The translations under genes were made by a program, and so were the position numbers. This document shows positions 32,900 through 43,050 of a stretch of 64,000 nucleotides of DNA, in pieces (within the stretch, counting starts at the first letter, position 1; every line of letters starts with the position of its first letter). The notes beneath the pieces were generated by a model. It did not search any database. It worked only from the letters and a program-made list of their open reading frames with translations, and was not told where the DNA came from. The DNA is from an uncultured Flavobacteriales bacterium (GTDB taxonomy: Bacteria; Bacteroidota; Bacteroidia; Flavobacteriales; CAJXXR01), in assembly GCA_913063375.1 (NCBI GenBank), contig CAJXXR010000003.1, forward strand, positions 1 to 64,000. Direction: 5' to 3'.

Positions 32900-32926
32900 T
32901 TGAAATTTTATAGCTTGCTTATCTTG
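32900..32926 (+). promoter_or_regulatory. Candidate promoter of the MORN/transglutaminase operon
   Basis: TTG (32900-32902), 17 bp, then TATCTTG (32920-32926), a near match to TAnnTTTG. The start would lie about 15 bases before the ATG at 32948. Confidence 0.4.
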
Positions 32927-32947
32927 ATAAATAAAATACCGTAAAAA

Positions 32948-35900
32948 ATGAAAAACAAACACCTTTTCCTACTTTCGTCTTTATTAAGTCTTCCATCCCT
33001 TGCTCAGGTTGAAAAAATTGAATGGATAAATTCTGGAGAGATTCTAGAATCTGCCATTGAGCTTGAGAATAGTGATGCCGATACGGATGAAATTTTGGAT
33101 CTGTATGCTAAAATCCCTAATAACGATACTAACTTTTTCTTGATGCAAACTAGGATGACTACAAGTCTTCTAGATATGGAGCGCTATGAAGATATGATAG
33201 CAGAGTGTTGGAGAGGGATAGAGGCTGAAAGTGAATATACTTATTTATTGTACAATAGAATAGGTTTGGCGCATTTCAGAAATGGTGATATTGATAAAGC
33301 TATTGAGGTATTAAAAGGAGCTATAGCGATATACCCAGATTATCATTTGTACTATTATAATATTGGAATATTCTTGGAGAAACAAGATAAATACCAAGAG
33401 GCTATTGCCTATTATAAGGAGACCATAAATGTGAGTCCAAAATTTCCAGCAGCTCATCTAAGGTTGGGTATTCTTGCAATGGAAGAAGGTAAGTATACCG
33501 AGGCATTATTGGCTTGCAATACTTATCTATTGTTTGAACAAGTAGGAGAAGAGGCCAATTATATTTTAAGGCTGATGGATAAAATGGTAAGTCAGGCTCC
33601 TGATTTATCCAATAAGAGAAATTTAAAATTCTCGGATGAAGGAGACAATTTCGAAGATATAGAGTTGATTCTTCAAAATAGAGTTGCTTTGAGTAAAAAG
33701 TACAAGGTAAAGCCAAAATATAATTTACCTGTTCATAAGCAGAGTCATGTTTTATTTGAAAAATTGGAATATGACGCATCGGATAAAGGTTTCTTTATGC
33801 AGACCTATGTTCCAATGTATAAGAAATTATTCGAGAAAGGCTACTTCCAAGGTTTTGCACATGGTATAATCCAATCAAGTGAATCTGACAAGCATAAAAA
33901 AGGAGTTCAAAAGAATATTCCAGCCATTAAAGAATTTTACACTTGGTTTTTTGAAGAAATTGAGACTACTTGGCAAATGGTTGATATTGATTTGGGCGAT
34001 GGGGTAAAAAGTTATAAACGATGGTACGATAGTGAGCAAAAATTGGAGGCCATTGGTAATGAGAAATCGGTTGATGGAACTAGAAAATTACGCTATTTAT
34101 GGGATGATATGAAGTTATTGTCCGAAGGAGAAATAGACGATGAGGATAATAGAATTGGTGTCTGGAACTGGTACCATAAAAATGGAAGACTAAATCAGTA
34201 TAGAGATTATTTGGATGGTAAACCAAATGGGCCATCGAATATTTACTATGACAATGGAAATTTAAAAGATTCATCCATCTATGTAAATGGAGTTCTTCAA
34301 GGGGAGTCCATTGAATATTATGAAAATGGTGCGGTGAGTGTTACATCCAATCTATTGGATGGGAAACTGGACGGAGAGGCGATCTATTATCACCCGGTAG
34401 GGGGAATGAGTTATAAGGTTTTTTATACGGCCGGAAAACTAAATGGTAGTTATACTCAATACCATGAGAATGGAACGATTGCTAGTGAGCGTAATTTTAT
34501 TGATGGAAAACTGGATGGAAGCTATAAAACCTATAACACCGAAGGGACTTTAGTCTATGAGTCTAACTATATAGAAGGGGATATGGAAGGTCCTTGGAAA
34601 CGGTATTATGCCAATGGTGAATTGCATAAAACGGGTGTATCCAAAGAAGGTAATCCAATAGGCGAATTTTTTGAGTACTATCAAGGAGGTATTATCTCGG
34701 AGAAATATAGTATGGATGAAAAAGGGAAAATTACAGGGACAACCCTTTCCTATAATCGTGAAGGCCTTTTATCTGAAGAGATGGAATACTTAAAAGGAAA
34801 TTTAAATGCTTACAAACAATTTGATAAAAGCGGTGGAATAATTGCAGAAGGAAAGTTGAAGCGTGGTAAATTGAAATTTGAATCCTATAGAGTAGATGGT
34901 TCCAAAAGATCGGATGGTCAGTATGTTAAAAAAGATCGTACAGGTATATGGAACTTCTACGATAATTATGGCGTTTTGAGTTCTAAAGAGAACTATGCTA
35001 AAGGGACCATTGAAGGTGAAAAAGAAGTCTATTTCGCGGACGGTAGTTTATTTAAGAAGATGAAATATGCAGATGGCCAAATAGAGGGGTATTATGAAGA
35101 GTATTACAATACTGGTCAATTAGAACAACACGGTCATTATAAAGCTGGTGAATTGGATGGTGTTTGGGAAGGCTATTATTTAAATGGAGCCCGAGAGTAC
35201 AGGTATTTCTATATGAATGGAGAGCGCCATGGAGACCAATACAATTATGCTGTAGATGGAAAGTTAGCAACTGTTGAATCCTTCGAAAGAGGAAGTTATT
35301 TAAACAGTGCATATTTTGATACCCTAGGGAATGAATATGCAAGCTTAGGGTTGGATTATGGTACTGGTGAGATAGATAATAAGCATATGTATTTTGATGC
35401 CAAAGTATCACATCAATCCTTTTTGAATGGGTATAGAAATGGCCCAGCTGTTTGGTATCATCACAATGGGAATGTACGTATCCAAGCGAGTTATACGAAA
35501 GATAGAAGAACCGGAGACTGGATTTGGTATGATGAAAATGGTTTAGTGAAAACTAGAGGGAGTTATACCAATGGGGATAAGCATGGTAAATGGGAGAATT
35601 TCTTTTCCGATGACACTAAATTAAGAAGTGTTGAGTTTTATGAATATGGAGTCTTGCAAGGTGCATCTAAAAGGTTCGATAAAGAAACCGGTAAAGTAAC
35701 CTTTGAACGGTTCTATATAGATGGTAATAAGAATGGTCCTGCTCCTTTGAATTCTAAGAACGGTACACTGAAATATACACGTCATTATGAATTCGGAACA
35801 TTGGTAGCTTATTCAGCACTGAATGAAGCAGGAGAATTGATCAAAGAAGAACCATTGACTGGTGGAACAGGAAGCATTAATGCTTTTTACCCTAATGGGA

Positions 35901-36241
35901 AACCTTCTATGGAAGTTCATTATTTGGAGGGGGTATTACACGGTAAATATGTTGAATATTTCGAAAATGGAAATATAGAAGATGATACTCAGATGTATTA
36001 TGGTGACAACCACGGCTTAGCAAAGTACTATTATGAAAATGGCCAAATGAAATCCTTCTATACCTATATTCATGGCTTTTTACAAGGTGAATACAAACGC
36101 TACCATAGCAACGGAAACCTTAAGGAAGAAGGTATATATTTGAATCATGAGAAAAATGGTATCATAAAAAAATATGACGAGTCTGGTATGTTAATAAGAA
36201 CAGAGGAGTATTTCAATGAGTCATTAATTAAGGTAAACTAA
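32948..36241 (+). CDS. Secreted TPR/MORN_2 repeat giant
   Basis: A 1097-aa protein with signal peptide MKNKHLFLLSSLLSLPSLAQ. TPR-like helices at about 95-205 (HFRNGDIDKAIEVLKGAIAI, YYYNIGIFLEKQDKYQEAIA). From about 400 to the end come roughly 25 MORN_2-type units of 23 aa with the pattern Y-x-x-NG-x-L-x-x-x-x-x-Y-x-x-G-x-x-x-G-x-W (e.g. WNWYHKNGRLNQYRDYLDGK). Exported periplasmic or surface protein; the repeats likely form a long beta structure. No sorting domain. It is followed three bases later by a transglutaminase-like gene, so they form one operon. Databases tend to call MORN_2 proteins 'YwqK antitoxin'; nothing here supports toxin-antitoxin. Confidence 0.88.
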   Translation: MKNKHLFLLSSLLSLPSLAQVEKIEWINSGEILESAIELENSDADTDEILDLYAKIPNNDTNFFLMQTRMTTSLLDMERYEDMIAECWRGIEAESEYTYLLYNRIGLAHFRNGDIDKAIEVLKGAIAIYPDYHLYYYNIGIFLEKQDKYQEAIAYYKETINVSPKFPAAHLRLGILAMEEGKYTEALLACNTYLLFEQVGEEANYILRLMDKMVSQAPDLSNKRNLKFSDEGDNFEDIELILQNRVALSKKYKVKPKYNLPVHKQSHVLFEKLEYDASDKGFFMQTYVPMYKKLFEKGYFQGFAHGIIQSSESDKHKKGVQKNIPAIKEFYTWFFEEIETTWQMVDIDLGDGVKSYKRWYDSEQKLEAIGNEKSVDGTRKLRYLWDDMKLLSEGEIDDEDNRIGVWNWYHKNGRLNQYRDYLDGKPNGPSNIYYDNGNLKDSSIYVNGVLQGESIEYYENGAVSVTSNLLDGKLDGEAIYYHPVGGMSYKVFYTAGKLNGSYTQYHENGTIASERNFIDGKLDGSYKTYNTEGTLVYESNYIEGDMEGPWKRYYANGELHKTGVSKEGNPIGEFFEYYQGGIISEKYSMDEKGKITGTTLSYNREGLLSEEMEYLKGNLNAYKQFDKSGGIIAEGKLKRGKLKFESYRVDGSKRSDGQYVKKDRTGIWNFYDNYGVLSSKENYAKGTIEGEKEVYFADGSLFKKMKYADGQIEGYYEEYYNTGQLEQHGHYKAGELDGVWEGYYLNGAREYRYFYMNGERHGDQYNYAVDGKLATVESFERGSYLNSAYFDTLGNEYASLGLDYGTGEIDNKHMYFDAKVSHQSFLNGYRNGPAVWYHHNGNVRIQASYTKDRRTGDWIWYDENGLVKTRGSYTNGDKHGKWENFFSDDTKLRSVEFYEYGVLQGASKRFDKETGKVTFERFYIDGNKNGPAPLNSKNGTLKYTRHYEFGTLVAYSALNEAGELIKEEPLTGGTGSINAFYPNGKPSMEVHYLEGVLHGKYVEYFENGNIEDDTQMYYGDNHGLAKYYYENGQMKSFYTYIHGFLQGEYKRYHSNGNLKEEGIYLNHEKNGIIKKYDESGMLIRTEEYFNESLIKVN

Positions 36242-36244
36242 TAT

Positions 36245-38170
36245 ATGAAGTATATACTGAGTATTGTACTTTTCGCTATATCCATACTATCCTTCGCCCA
36301 ACCGGCGGAGGATTTATTGGCATTCAAGGATAAGTATCCTGAAAGTTATTCAGTATATACGGAGTATGCGGATATCTATACTATAGATATAGTAGATGGA
36401 GCTGTAGATATAGTTAAAACACACAAGGAGGAAACCATCTATTTGCATGAATACAGGGCCAAATTTGCTAAGGGTGTTTTGGCCTATTCCAGCTTTGATG
36501 AGGTATTGGATTATAGTGGTTATTCATTGATTCCAACTAAAAAGAGGTATAAGAAAATAAAGGTTAAGGAATTCAAAGAAAAGGACCTCATGGGAGGTGC
36601 AATTTTCTATGATGATTATAAGCAAATCAGCTGCACCTTTCCAAACATGAAGGAGGGAGGTAAGAGTTATTGGGAGTATACCAAGCGTATGAAGACGCCT
36701 AAATTATTAGGCTCATTTTACTTTGCTAGTGGTGACCCTATTGAACATGGCGTATGCGAAGTTAAGGTGCATCAAGATATCGATTTAGACTATCAATTGT
36801 TTAATACAGATAGTTTGAATGTTGACTTTAGCCAAGAGAAAGAAGGAAAATACAATATCCTTAGATGGACTGTAAAAGAGGTAAAACCGATAGACAATGA
36901 ATCCAGCAGTTTAGGTTATCACCATGTGCTGCCACACGTTGCCTTTAGAATAAAGAATTATATATATAAAGGGGAAAAGATTCCGGTATTGGAAAACCTG
37001 GACGGATTACACGCTTGGTACAGAGAATTTATTGAAGATATAGTACCTTCAAAAGAAGATGTATTACAGCCTATAGTTGATTCATTGTTGGCTAATGAAG
37101 AAGATGAACTTGCAAAGGTGAAGATCTTATTTTATTGGGTTCAGGACAATATCAAGTATATCGCTTTTGAGGATGGTATGAGAGGTTTTATCCCAGAGTC
37201 TGCCTCCAAGGTATGTGAAGCAAGATATGGGGATTGTAAAGGGAAGTCGAATATACTGGTAGAAATGATGAGGTTGGCTGATATAAAAGGCTATTATACT
37301 TGGATTGGAACTAGAGATTTACCGTATCGATATGAAGAAACACCATCTCCAATTGTGGATAATCATATGATAGCAACCTATATAAATGATGGTGACTATT
37401 ATTTCCTAGACGGTACAGCTGAAAATTTGCCTTTCGGGTTTCCTACGGGATTCATTCAGGGGAAAGAGGCACTAATCAGTTTGGATTCTGCCAATTATAT
37501 AGTGAAGGAGGTACCTGTAGTTGCCAGTGAAAAGAACCAATACAATAGTACCATTACCTTATCTATGGAAGGCGATAAATTAATAGGACATGCAGAAATG
37601 CGGATAAGTGGCTATTATAAAATAATGCATTATACTCCCGCTTTGAAAGGATTGTCTGGAGATGATTTGAAAGAAAGGATTGAGCGCATGTTTCAAATAG
37701 GGAACAATAAATTTGATCTGATTGATTTTTCAGTAAAAGATGTTGAAGAGAAAGATAGCCCATTGCTGGTAACGGTAAATTTTACAATAGAAGATTATTT
37801 ATATAAAAATGAAAATGAGTTTTATTTAAATATGAACCTATCTAAGGTCTTTGCACAAGATAGAATTAAGGATGACCGCAAATACAGTATAGAGGAAGAT
37901 TTTGAAGGGATTTATGCTAGTAAAATTATTTTTAACCTTCCAGAAGGAGCCTCAGTGGATTACCTTCCCGAGGATAGTAATTTTGAGCATGCACTTTTCA
38001 ATTATGGAATTACGTATGAAGTGGACAGTGTGACCAATCAAATTATTTGTGATAAGAAATATGAAACCAATCATATAGTGCTTGAAAAGGAGCAGTTTGA
38101 GGATTGGAATACTATGATAAAGAAATTAAAAAATGCCTACAATGAATCTATCTTATTTAAGACAAAATAA
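36245..38170 (+). CDS. DUF3857/transglutaminase-like protein with intact catalytic triad
   Basis: A 641-aa exported protein (signal peptide MKYILSIVLFAISILSFAQ). The N-terminal 250 residues are DUF3857-like beta domain. Transglutaminase core: C331 in ARYGDCKGKSNIL, H374 in DNHMIATY and D389 in FLDGTAENLPFG, so all three triad residues are present. The remainder is a C-terminal beta domain. Enzymes of this fold crosslink or hydrolyse peptide amides; the substrate here is unknown. It starts 3 bases after the MORN giant and overlaps the next gene by 29 bases. Confidence 0.9.
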   Translation: MKYILSIVLFAISILSFAQPAEDLLAFKDKYPESYSVYTEYADIYTIDIVDGAVDIVKTHKEETIYLHEYRAKFAKGVLAYSSFDEVLDYSGYSLIPTKKRYKKIKVKEFKEKDLMGGAIFYDDYKQISCTFPNMKEGGKSYWEYTKRMKTPKLLGSFYFASGDPIEHGVCEVKVHQDIDLDYQLFNTDSLNVDFSQEKEGKYNILRWTVKEVKPIDNESSSLGYHHVLPHVAFRIKNYIYKGEKIPVLENLDGLHAWYREFIEDIVPSKEDVLQPIVDSLLANEEDELAKVKILFYWVQDNIKYIAFEDGMRGFIPESASKVCEARYGDCKGKSNILVEMMRLADIKGYYTWIGTRDLPYRYEETPSPIVDNHMIATYINDGDYYFLDGTAENLPFGFPTGFIQGKEALISLDSANYIVKEVPVVASEKNQYNSTITLSMEGDKLIGHAEMRISGYYKIMHYTPALKGLSGDDLKERIERMFQIGNNKFDLIDFSVKDVEEKDSPLLVTVNFTIEDYLYKNENEFYLNMNLSKVFAQDRIKDDRKYSIEEDFEGIYASKIIFNLPEGASVDYLPEDSNFEHALFNYGITYEVDSVTNQIICDKKYETNHIVLEKEQFEDWNTMIKKLKNAYNESILFKTK

Positions 38171-40136
38171 AGCTTCACTTTTGCTGTGTGTACTGTCCTT
38201 GATACTAAGTCAATTTGGATTTTCACAGGAGTATGAATACGCGGATTATACTTGGGATTCTATTCCCGAAAGCGTTGAGTTGACGGCTGAGGAATTACAG
38301 AAATCTACCATTACCTTACAAGAGGAAAGTGCAATAGAATATGCCTATAACGACTATGATAATTTAGTAGCTTATAAGTTTTATCACCGAATGAGGCAGG
38401 TGAATTCGGATGAAGGGATAGAGATGAATAATAGGATCTATATTCCGACATCAAACACGACTGTTTTTGAACAACTTAAAGCTAGGGTTATTAGAGATGG
38501 GAAGGTGATAAGTGTTTTAGGAGAAGAGGATGTTATCACAGCTAAGGATGAGGATTCTGGAACCAACTATGAGTATTTCGCATTAGAAGGATTGGAAAAA
38601 GGAAGTATTATTGAATTCTACTACATCATTAAATACAATCCATCCTATACAGGGAGAAATATAAAAGTTCAATCTGATGAAATTAAGAAGGAGTATTTAT
38701 TGAAGCTGATAAGTCCAGCTGCCCTAGGATTTGCCTATAAATGTTACGGTGGATTGGAAGAAATGGAAGTGGATACTACGTTGGAAAACAAGCATGTGTT
38801 TGTTTTAGATCTAAAGGATATTCCAGCATTGGAAGATGATGAAACAATGTCTGCATATGCAACCAATCTTAAACAATTGATTTTTAAATTGGATGAGAAT
38901 TTCAATACCAACTATAAGGGGATTATATCTTTTGGACCAGTGGCTTCTAATACCTATGAAAGTGTATATGTTAAGGATAAATCAGACAAAAAGATCATTA
39001 CCAAAATTCTTAAAGGCATAGAAGGATTAAATGATGAAATGCCCTTGGAATTGCAAATCCTTCATATCGAAAACTATCTAAAGCAAGCATACACCATTAT
39101 AGATTATAATGATGATAGGCTGAAGCAATTGCCCTTTATTTACGAGAATAAAAGCTGCAGTGATTTTGGGATGACGCGTTTGCTGGCTAATATTTTTGAT
39201 AGGTTGGATATCAAACATGAATTGGTAATTGGTTGTGATAGGTATGAATATAAGTTTGATCCAGATTTTGAGGTCTATAACTTTTTAGGAGAATACCTTA
39301 TTCATTTTCCTGATGTCAAAAAATTTATTGAGCCTGGAAGTCAATTCGGGCGCTTAGGATTTATCAATCAAAAACTAATGCATAACAATGCTTTATTTAT
39401 TAAAACAATAGAGATTGGAGATGTGAAAACTGCGGTTGGGAAAGTGAAATTTATTGACGCTATTGCTTCTGAATACAATAAAGATAATTTGAATATCGAT
39501 ATTGAATTGGACATTGAAAATGCTGAAACGAAGATTATGGTAACCAGAGAATTATTTGGTTATAATGCCATAAATTATCAACCTTTCTATGATTTAATGA
39601 AAGAAGAAGGGCAAAAGGAATTGAACGAATCATTGATCCATTTTGTATCCAATAAGCCAGACATTCAGGATGTAGCTATTCAAAATACAGGATTCGACAA
39701 TGTTGGTTTGAAACCACTTTTGGTAAACGGAACAGTTGTAACAGCGCAATTTGTTGAAAAGGCTGGGCCGAAATATGTATTAAAAATTGGACAGATGATA
39801 GGTCCACAAATGGAAATGTATCAAGAGGATACCCGTGAACAACCTATCATGAATCATTTCAACAGGGAATACCATCGTATAATCAACTTTACAATCCCAG
39901 ATGGTTATTTGGCCACTAACCTTGATAAACTGGTGCTCAATGTAACGGATAAGGATAAAGAACCTCAAGCTGGTTTTGTTTCTAGTTATACCGTTCAGGA
40001 TGGCGTTCTTTCTATTGATATTGTAGAGTATTATCACCAGATTGAATATCCTGCTTCAGATTACGATAGATTCAGAGCGGTTATCAATGCAGCGGCTGAT
40101 TTTAATAAGGCTGTGCTATACCTTGAAAAAGAATAA
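38142..40136 (+). CDS. DUF3857/transglutaminase-like protein
   Basis: A 664-aa protein from the ATG at 38142, which gives the best leader (LSYLRQNKASLLLCVLSLIL, ending GFSQ); an ATG three codons earlier is the alternative. It overlaps the previous gene by 29 bases. DUF3857-like N-terminus, then NKSCSDFGMTRLLANIF, with C339 at the position of the catalytic Cys. The His/Asp partners are unclear (H388 in YLIHFPDVKKFIEPG is a candidate). Weak paralog of the upstream protein. Third gene of the MORN operon. A terminator follows at 40161. Confidence 0.86.
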   Translation: MNLSYLRQNKASLLLCVLSLILSQFGFSQEYEYADYTWDSIPESVELTAEELQKSTITLQEESAIEYAYNDYDNLVAYKFYHRMRQVNSDEGIEMNNRIYIPTSNTTVFEQLKARVIRDGKVISVLGEEDVITAKDEDSGTNYEYFALEGLEKGSIIEFYYIIKYNPSYTGRNIKVQSDEIKKEYLLKLISPAALGFAYKCYGGLEEMEVDTTLENKHVFVLDLKDIPALEDDETMSAYATNLKQLIFKLDENFNTNYKGIISFGPVASNTYESVYVKDKSDKKIITKILKGIEGLNDEMPLELQILHIENYLKQAYTIIDYNDDRLKQLPFIYENKSCSDFGMTRLLANIFDRLDIKHELVIGCDRYEYKFDPDFEVYNFLGEYLIHFPDVKKFIEPGSQFGRLGFINQKLMHNNALFIKTIEIGDVKTAVGKVKFIDAIASEYNKDNLNIDIELDIENAETKIMVTRELFGYNAINYQPFYDLMKEEGQKELNESLIHFVSNKPDIQDVAIQNTGFDNVGLKPLLVNGTVVTAQFVEKAGPKYVLKIGQMIGPQMEMYQEDTREQPIMNHFNREYHRIINFTIPDGYLATNLDKLVLNVTDKDKEPQAGFVSSYTVQDGVLSIDIVEYYHQIEYPASDYDRFRAVINAAADFNKAVLYLEKE

Positions 40137-40160
40137 ATAAAACCTACTTTACAATACCTG

Positions 40161-40194
40161 TGCAGTCTTAGTTTTCTAGGGCTGCATTTTTTTT
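40161..40194 (+). terminator. Terminator of the MORN/transglutaminase operon
   Basis: TGCAGTCTTAG / CTAGGGCTGCA stem with two wobble pairs, TTTT loop, then T8. Confidence 0.85.
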
Positions 40195-40260
40195 AAAATA
40201 CGATATTACGCATGTAATTGAGAGAAGTAAATAGCTCTATATGGACCTTAATTTATTTAT

Positions 40261-41403
40261 ATGAACAAGTATAAAAGTTTTGGAATTCTCTGTTTGCTAA
40301 TGGTTCAGTTTTTTCTTCAGGCCCAAGATAAATTGGAAATAAAAGGATTGAAAATCTTTGGAGACTTCAGGTATAGAATAGAACAAGATTGGGACAGTAG
40401 AAAGGCTAACGGGAGTTTTCGGGAGGATAGAACGAGAATGCGTTATAGAGCTCGTCTAGGCTTTCGATATCAATATAAAGATGTCGGATTGGTTGGAATG
40501 CAATTGCGTACAGGCATCCCAGGGAAACAACAGGATCCTCAGCTTACTGTAGGTGATAAGGCCAATGGCCAAGGGACAGTGCCAGTTGGACTGGATAAAT
40601 TTTATTTTCAAACCAATTTCTGGGGATTTGAAACCTGGATGGGGAAAAATTCATTTCCTTTTGAGAAACAGAACGATTTGTTCTGGAGTAATAATGTATG
40701 CCCTGAAGGTATTTTTTTAAAAAGACCAATCTCTACTAATGAAGACTATGTTCAAGATGTTGAACTTAGGATGGGGCATTTTATTATTGAGAATAATAAT
40801 GATGCGCTCTCTGAAGATGGTTATTTCCAAGCTATTCAATTTTCTGGGAATTTGTTGGATAAACGGTTGAGGTTATTTCCTTCTTTGTATTATTTCAAGA
40901 ATCTTCCAAATATTCCAGATGGTGCAAAGGTCTTTTATATGGAATATTCAATTTTCCATTTAGGGGCAAAGTATGTTATCTCAAAAGCTGATAAGCTTAG
41001 TTTTCAAGCAGATTTTTATAGGAATTTAACGACTTATTCAGATCAGAATTTTATGGCAGAGGGCTATAAAAATGGTCGTACTGGAACAAGTTTGGCCTTA
41101 AAATATGGTGATCTAATGGAGAAAGGAGACTTTACCATAAAGTGTGTTTTCACCTATATGGAGAAGTATGCAGCAGTAGATTTCTTGGCTCAAAATGATT
41201 GGGGAAGATGGGATTATGGTTCTGATGGTTCTCCAGATGGGAGGCTTACCAATTTTAGAGGTGTAGAATTGATGGCAGGCTATGCAATAGATGAAAAGCT
41301 TTTGTTGAAATTGAGAATGTTTAGAATAAAGCAATTGGTTGCAATTGATGGCGAGCAAGAGACAGGATCTAGGCTTCGTTTAGATTTGGACTTTAAGTTT
41401 TAG
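40261..41403 (+). CDS. Putative outer-membrane porin
   Basis: A 380-aa protein with signal peptide ending FLQAQ (about 21). Beta-barrel features: alternating hydrophobic segments (IFGDFRYRIEQDWDS, MRYRARLGFRYQYKDVGLVGM), many aromatic-bounded strands and the terminal Phe of LRLDLDFKF. It matches the general pattern of Bacteroidota putative porins/alginate-export-like barrels. The substrate is not predictable. Single gene, terminator 22 bases after the stop. Confidence 0.8.
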   Translation: MNKYKSFGILCLLMVQFFLQAQDKLEIKGLKIFGDFRYRIEQDWDSRKANGSFREDRTRMRYRARLGFRYQYKDVGLVGMQLRTGIPGKQQDPQLTVGDKANGQGTVPVGLDKFYFQTNFWGFETWMGKNSFPFEKQNDLFWSNNVCPEGIFLKRPISTNEDYVQDVELRMGHFIIENNNDALSEDGYFQAIQFSGNLLDKRLRLFPSLYYFKNLPNIPDGAKVFYMEYSIFHLGAKYVISKADKLSFQADFYRNLTTYSDQNFMAEGYKNGRTGTSLALKYGDLMEKGDFTIKCVFTYMEKYAAVDFLAQNDWGRWDYGSDGSPDGRLTNFRGVELMAGYAIDEKLLLKLRMFRIKQLVAIDGEQETGSRLRLDLDFKF

Positions 41404-41424
41404 GCTATTAATTGAATGAAAAAA

Positions 41425-41458
41425 AAGTGGCAACCTTAATGGGTTGCCGCTTTTTTTT
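41425..41458 (+). terminator. Terminator after porin gene
   Basis: GGCAACC-TTAAT-GGGTTGCC plus GCT8 T run. Confidence 0.9.
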
Positions 41459-41624
41459 GTCAATGAGATAAATAAATCATCAATGTAATAATTGTCTCAT
41501 TTTAACTATAAGATTTATTGTACCTTAATGTTCAGTAAGAGTATTTAAACTAATGATTCAAAGTATCTGGGCATAGTCAGATACTATTACTGTTGTATAG
41601 GCGTTGAAAAGTAAAGCGATTAGT

Positions 41625-42062
41625 ATGATTTCAAAAAAATATATCATCACCCTTCTTTTGATGTTGGGAATATTCACAGGCCATGCTCAAGAATGGATGA
41701 CAGATATTGAGGAAGCCAAAAAGGAAGCATCCACATTGGATAGAAATATTGTATTGGTATTTCAAGGATCTGACTGGTGTGCCCCCTGTATGAAGTTGGA
41801 GAAGGAGATTTGGTTGTCTGAAGCATTCATTACTTATTCTAAAGAAAACTTTGTATTACTAAAGGCAGATTTTCCAAAAAAGAGGAACAATCAACTTGAT
41901 CCAGTACAACAAGAAAAGAACGGTCTGTTGGCTGAAAGGTACAATACAGATGGTTATTTCCCATTGGTTGTGGTCTTGAATGCTAAAGGTGAAGTTCTTG
42001 GGAAGACAGGTTACGAAAAAGTTAGCCCAACGGATTATATTAAAACTCTCAGTTCATTCTAA
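41625..42062 (+). CDS. Exported thioredoxin-like protein
   Basis: The protein is 145 aa from the ATG at 41625; the longer frame starts at TTG. Signal peptide MISKKYIITLLLMLGIFTGHAQ. Thioredoxin fold with the active-site CAPC in VFQGSDWCAPCMKLEKEI and YNTDGYFPLVVVLNAKGEVL later. A periplasmic disulfide reductase/isomerase-type role is expected. First gene of the operon with apbE (1 base after), DUF4266 and DUF3570, so it may keep the Cys-rich DUF4266 tail reduced. Confidence 0.9.
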   Translation: MISKKYIITLLLMLGIFTGHAQEWMTDIEEAKKEASTLDRNIVLVFQGSDWCAPCMKLEKEIWLSEAFITYSKENFVLLKADFPKKRNNQLDPVQQEKNGLLAERYNTDGYFPLVVVLNAKGEVLGKTGYEKVSPTDYIKTLSSF

Positions 42063-42063
42063 T

Positions 42064-43050
42064 ATGAAAAGAATCCTACTAGGTGTAGTGTTTTTAGCTG
42101 GCGTTCTTTCAACAATAGCAGCAGGGACTTTGTATAAAAGGACCTTACTGCTGATGGGGTCTGATTTTGAAATCACAGTGATGGCCGATAATTCCGATTT
42201 AGGCGAAGGTTATATTGATATGGCTGTGATGGAAATTCAAAGGATTGAGCAATTAATATCTTCCTGGGATCCAAATTCACAAACCTCAGCTATCAATAAA
42301 AATGCTGGTATTCAACCCGTAAAAGTCGATGTCGAGCTTTTTAAGTTAATTGAAAGAGCTAAATTAATTTCTATTCTTAGCGATGGGGCATTTGATATCA
42401 GTTATGCTTCAATGGATAGAATTTGGAAATTTGATGGCAGTATGGTCTCCATGCCTAGTGTAGATGTTGTAAAGGCATCTATTCAGAAAGTGGGATATGA
42501 AAAGATACAATTGGATAGTGAAAATCAAACCGTATTTCTATCTCAACAGGGTATGAAGATAGGATTTGGAGGTATCGGAAAAGGATATGCTGCAGATAAG
42601 GCTAAAGAATTATTGAAAAGGATAGGGGTGAAAGCTGGAATTATCAATGCTTCTGGAGATATGAGTACTTGGGGGACTGGAGAAGATGGAGCGGTTTGGA
42701 AAATTGCCATTACCAATCCTAAAGATAAAGATAAAGCCTTCGGTATGTTGAGTATAACTGATAAGGCCGTTGTAACCTCTGGAGATTATGAAAAATTTGT
42801 ATCCTTTAACGGTACGCGTTATAGCCATATCATAAATCCTAAAACAGGCTATCCTTGTCAAGGAATTATTAGTGTTACGGTACTTGCTCCAAAAGCAGAG
42901 ATGGCAGATGCTTTGGCAACCTCCATTTTTGTGATGGGTATTGAGGTGGGATTGGATAGGATCAATCAAATTCCACAGGTAGAATGTATTATTATTGATG
43001 CGCAGGGAAATGTTCATCAATCCAACAATATTGAAATACAACCTTTATGA
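42064..43050 (+). CDS. apbE: FAD:protein FMN transferase
   Basis: The protein is 328 aa from the ATG at 42064, one base after the thioredoxin stop; the longer frame is an in-frame overlap without leader. It transfers FMN from FAD to a Ser/Thr of an exported protein. Seen: LMGSDFEITVMA, GAFDISYASMDRIW, GFGGIGKGYAADKAKELL, INASGDMSTWG, HIINPKTGYPCQGII and ADALATSIFVMG. The N-terminal helix (ILLGVVFLAGVLSTIAAG) exports or anchors it. Substrate unknown here, but the DUF4266 and DUF3570 partners are candidates. Confidence 0.93.
   Translation: MKRILLGVVFLAGVLSTIAAGTLYKRTLLLMGSDFEITVMADNSDLGEGYIDMAVMEIQRIEQLISSWDPNSQTSAINKNAGIQPVKVDVELFKLIERAKLISILSDGAFDISYASMDRIWKFDGSMVSMPSVDVVKASIQKVGYEKIQLDSENQTVFLSQQGMKIGFGGIGKGYAADKAKELLKRIGVKAGIINASGDMSTWGTGEDGAVWKIAITNPKDKDKAFGMLSITDKAVVTSGDYEKFVSFNGTRYSHIINPKTGYPCQGIISVTVLAPKAEMADALATSIFVMGIEVGLDRINQIPQVECIIIDAQGNVHQSNNIEIQPL

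Noticed and set aside
32948..36241. Label 'YwqK-type antitoxin' for the MORN_2 protein
   Set aside because: The protein is 1097 aa, exported and next to transglutaminase-like genes; no toxin gene is present.
42610..43041. Minus-strand 143-codon frame inside apbE
   Set aside because: Shadow of a gene with all ApbE motifs; no leader or family match.
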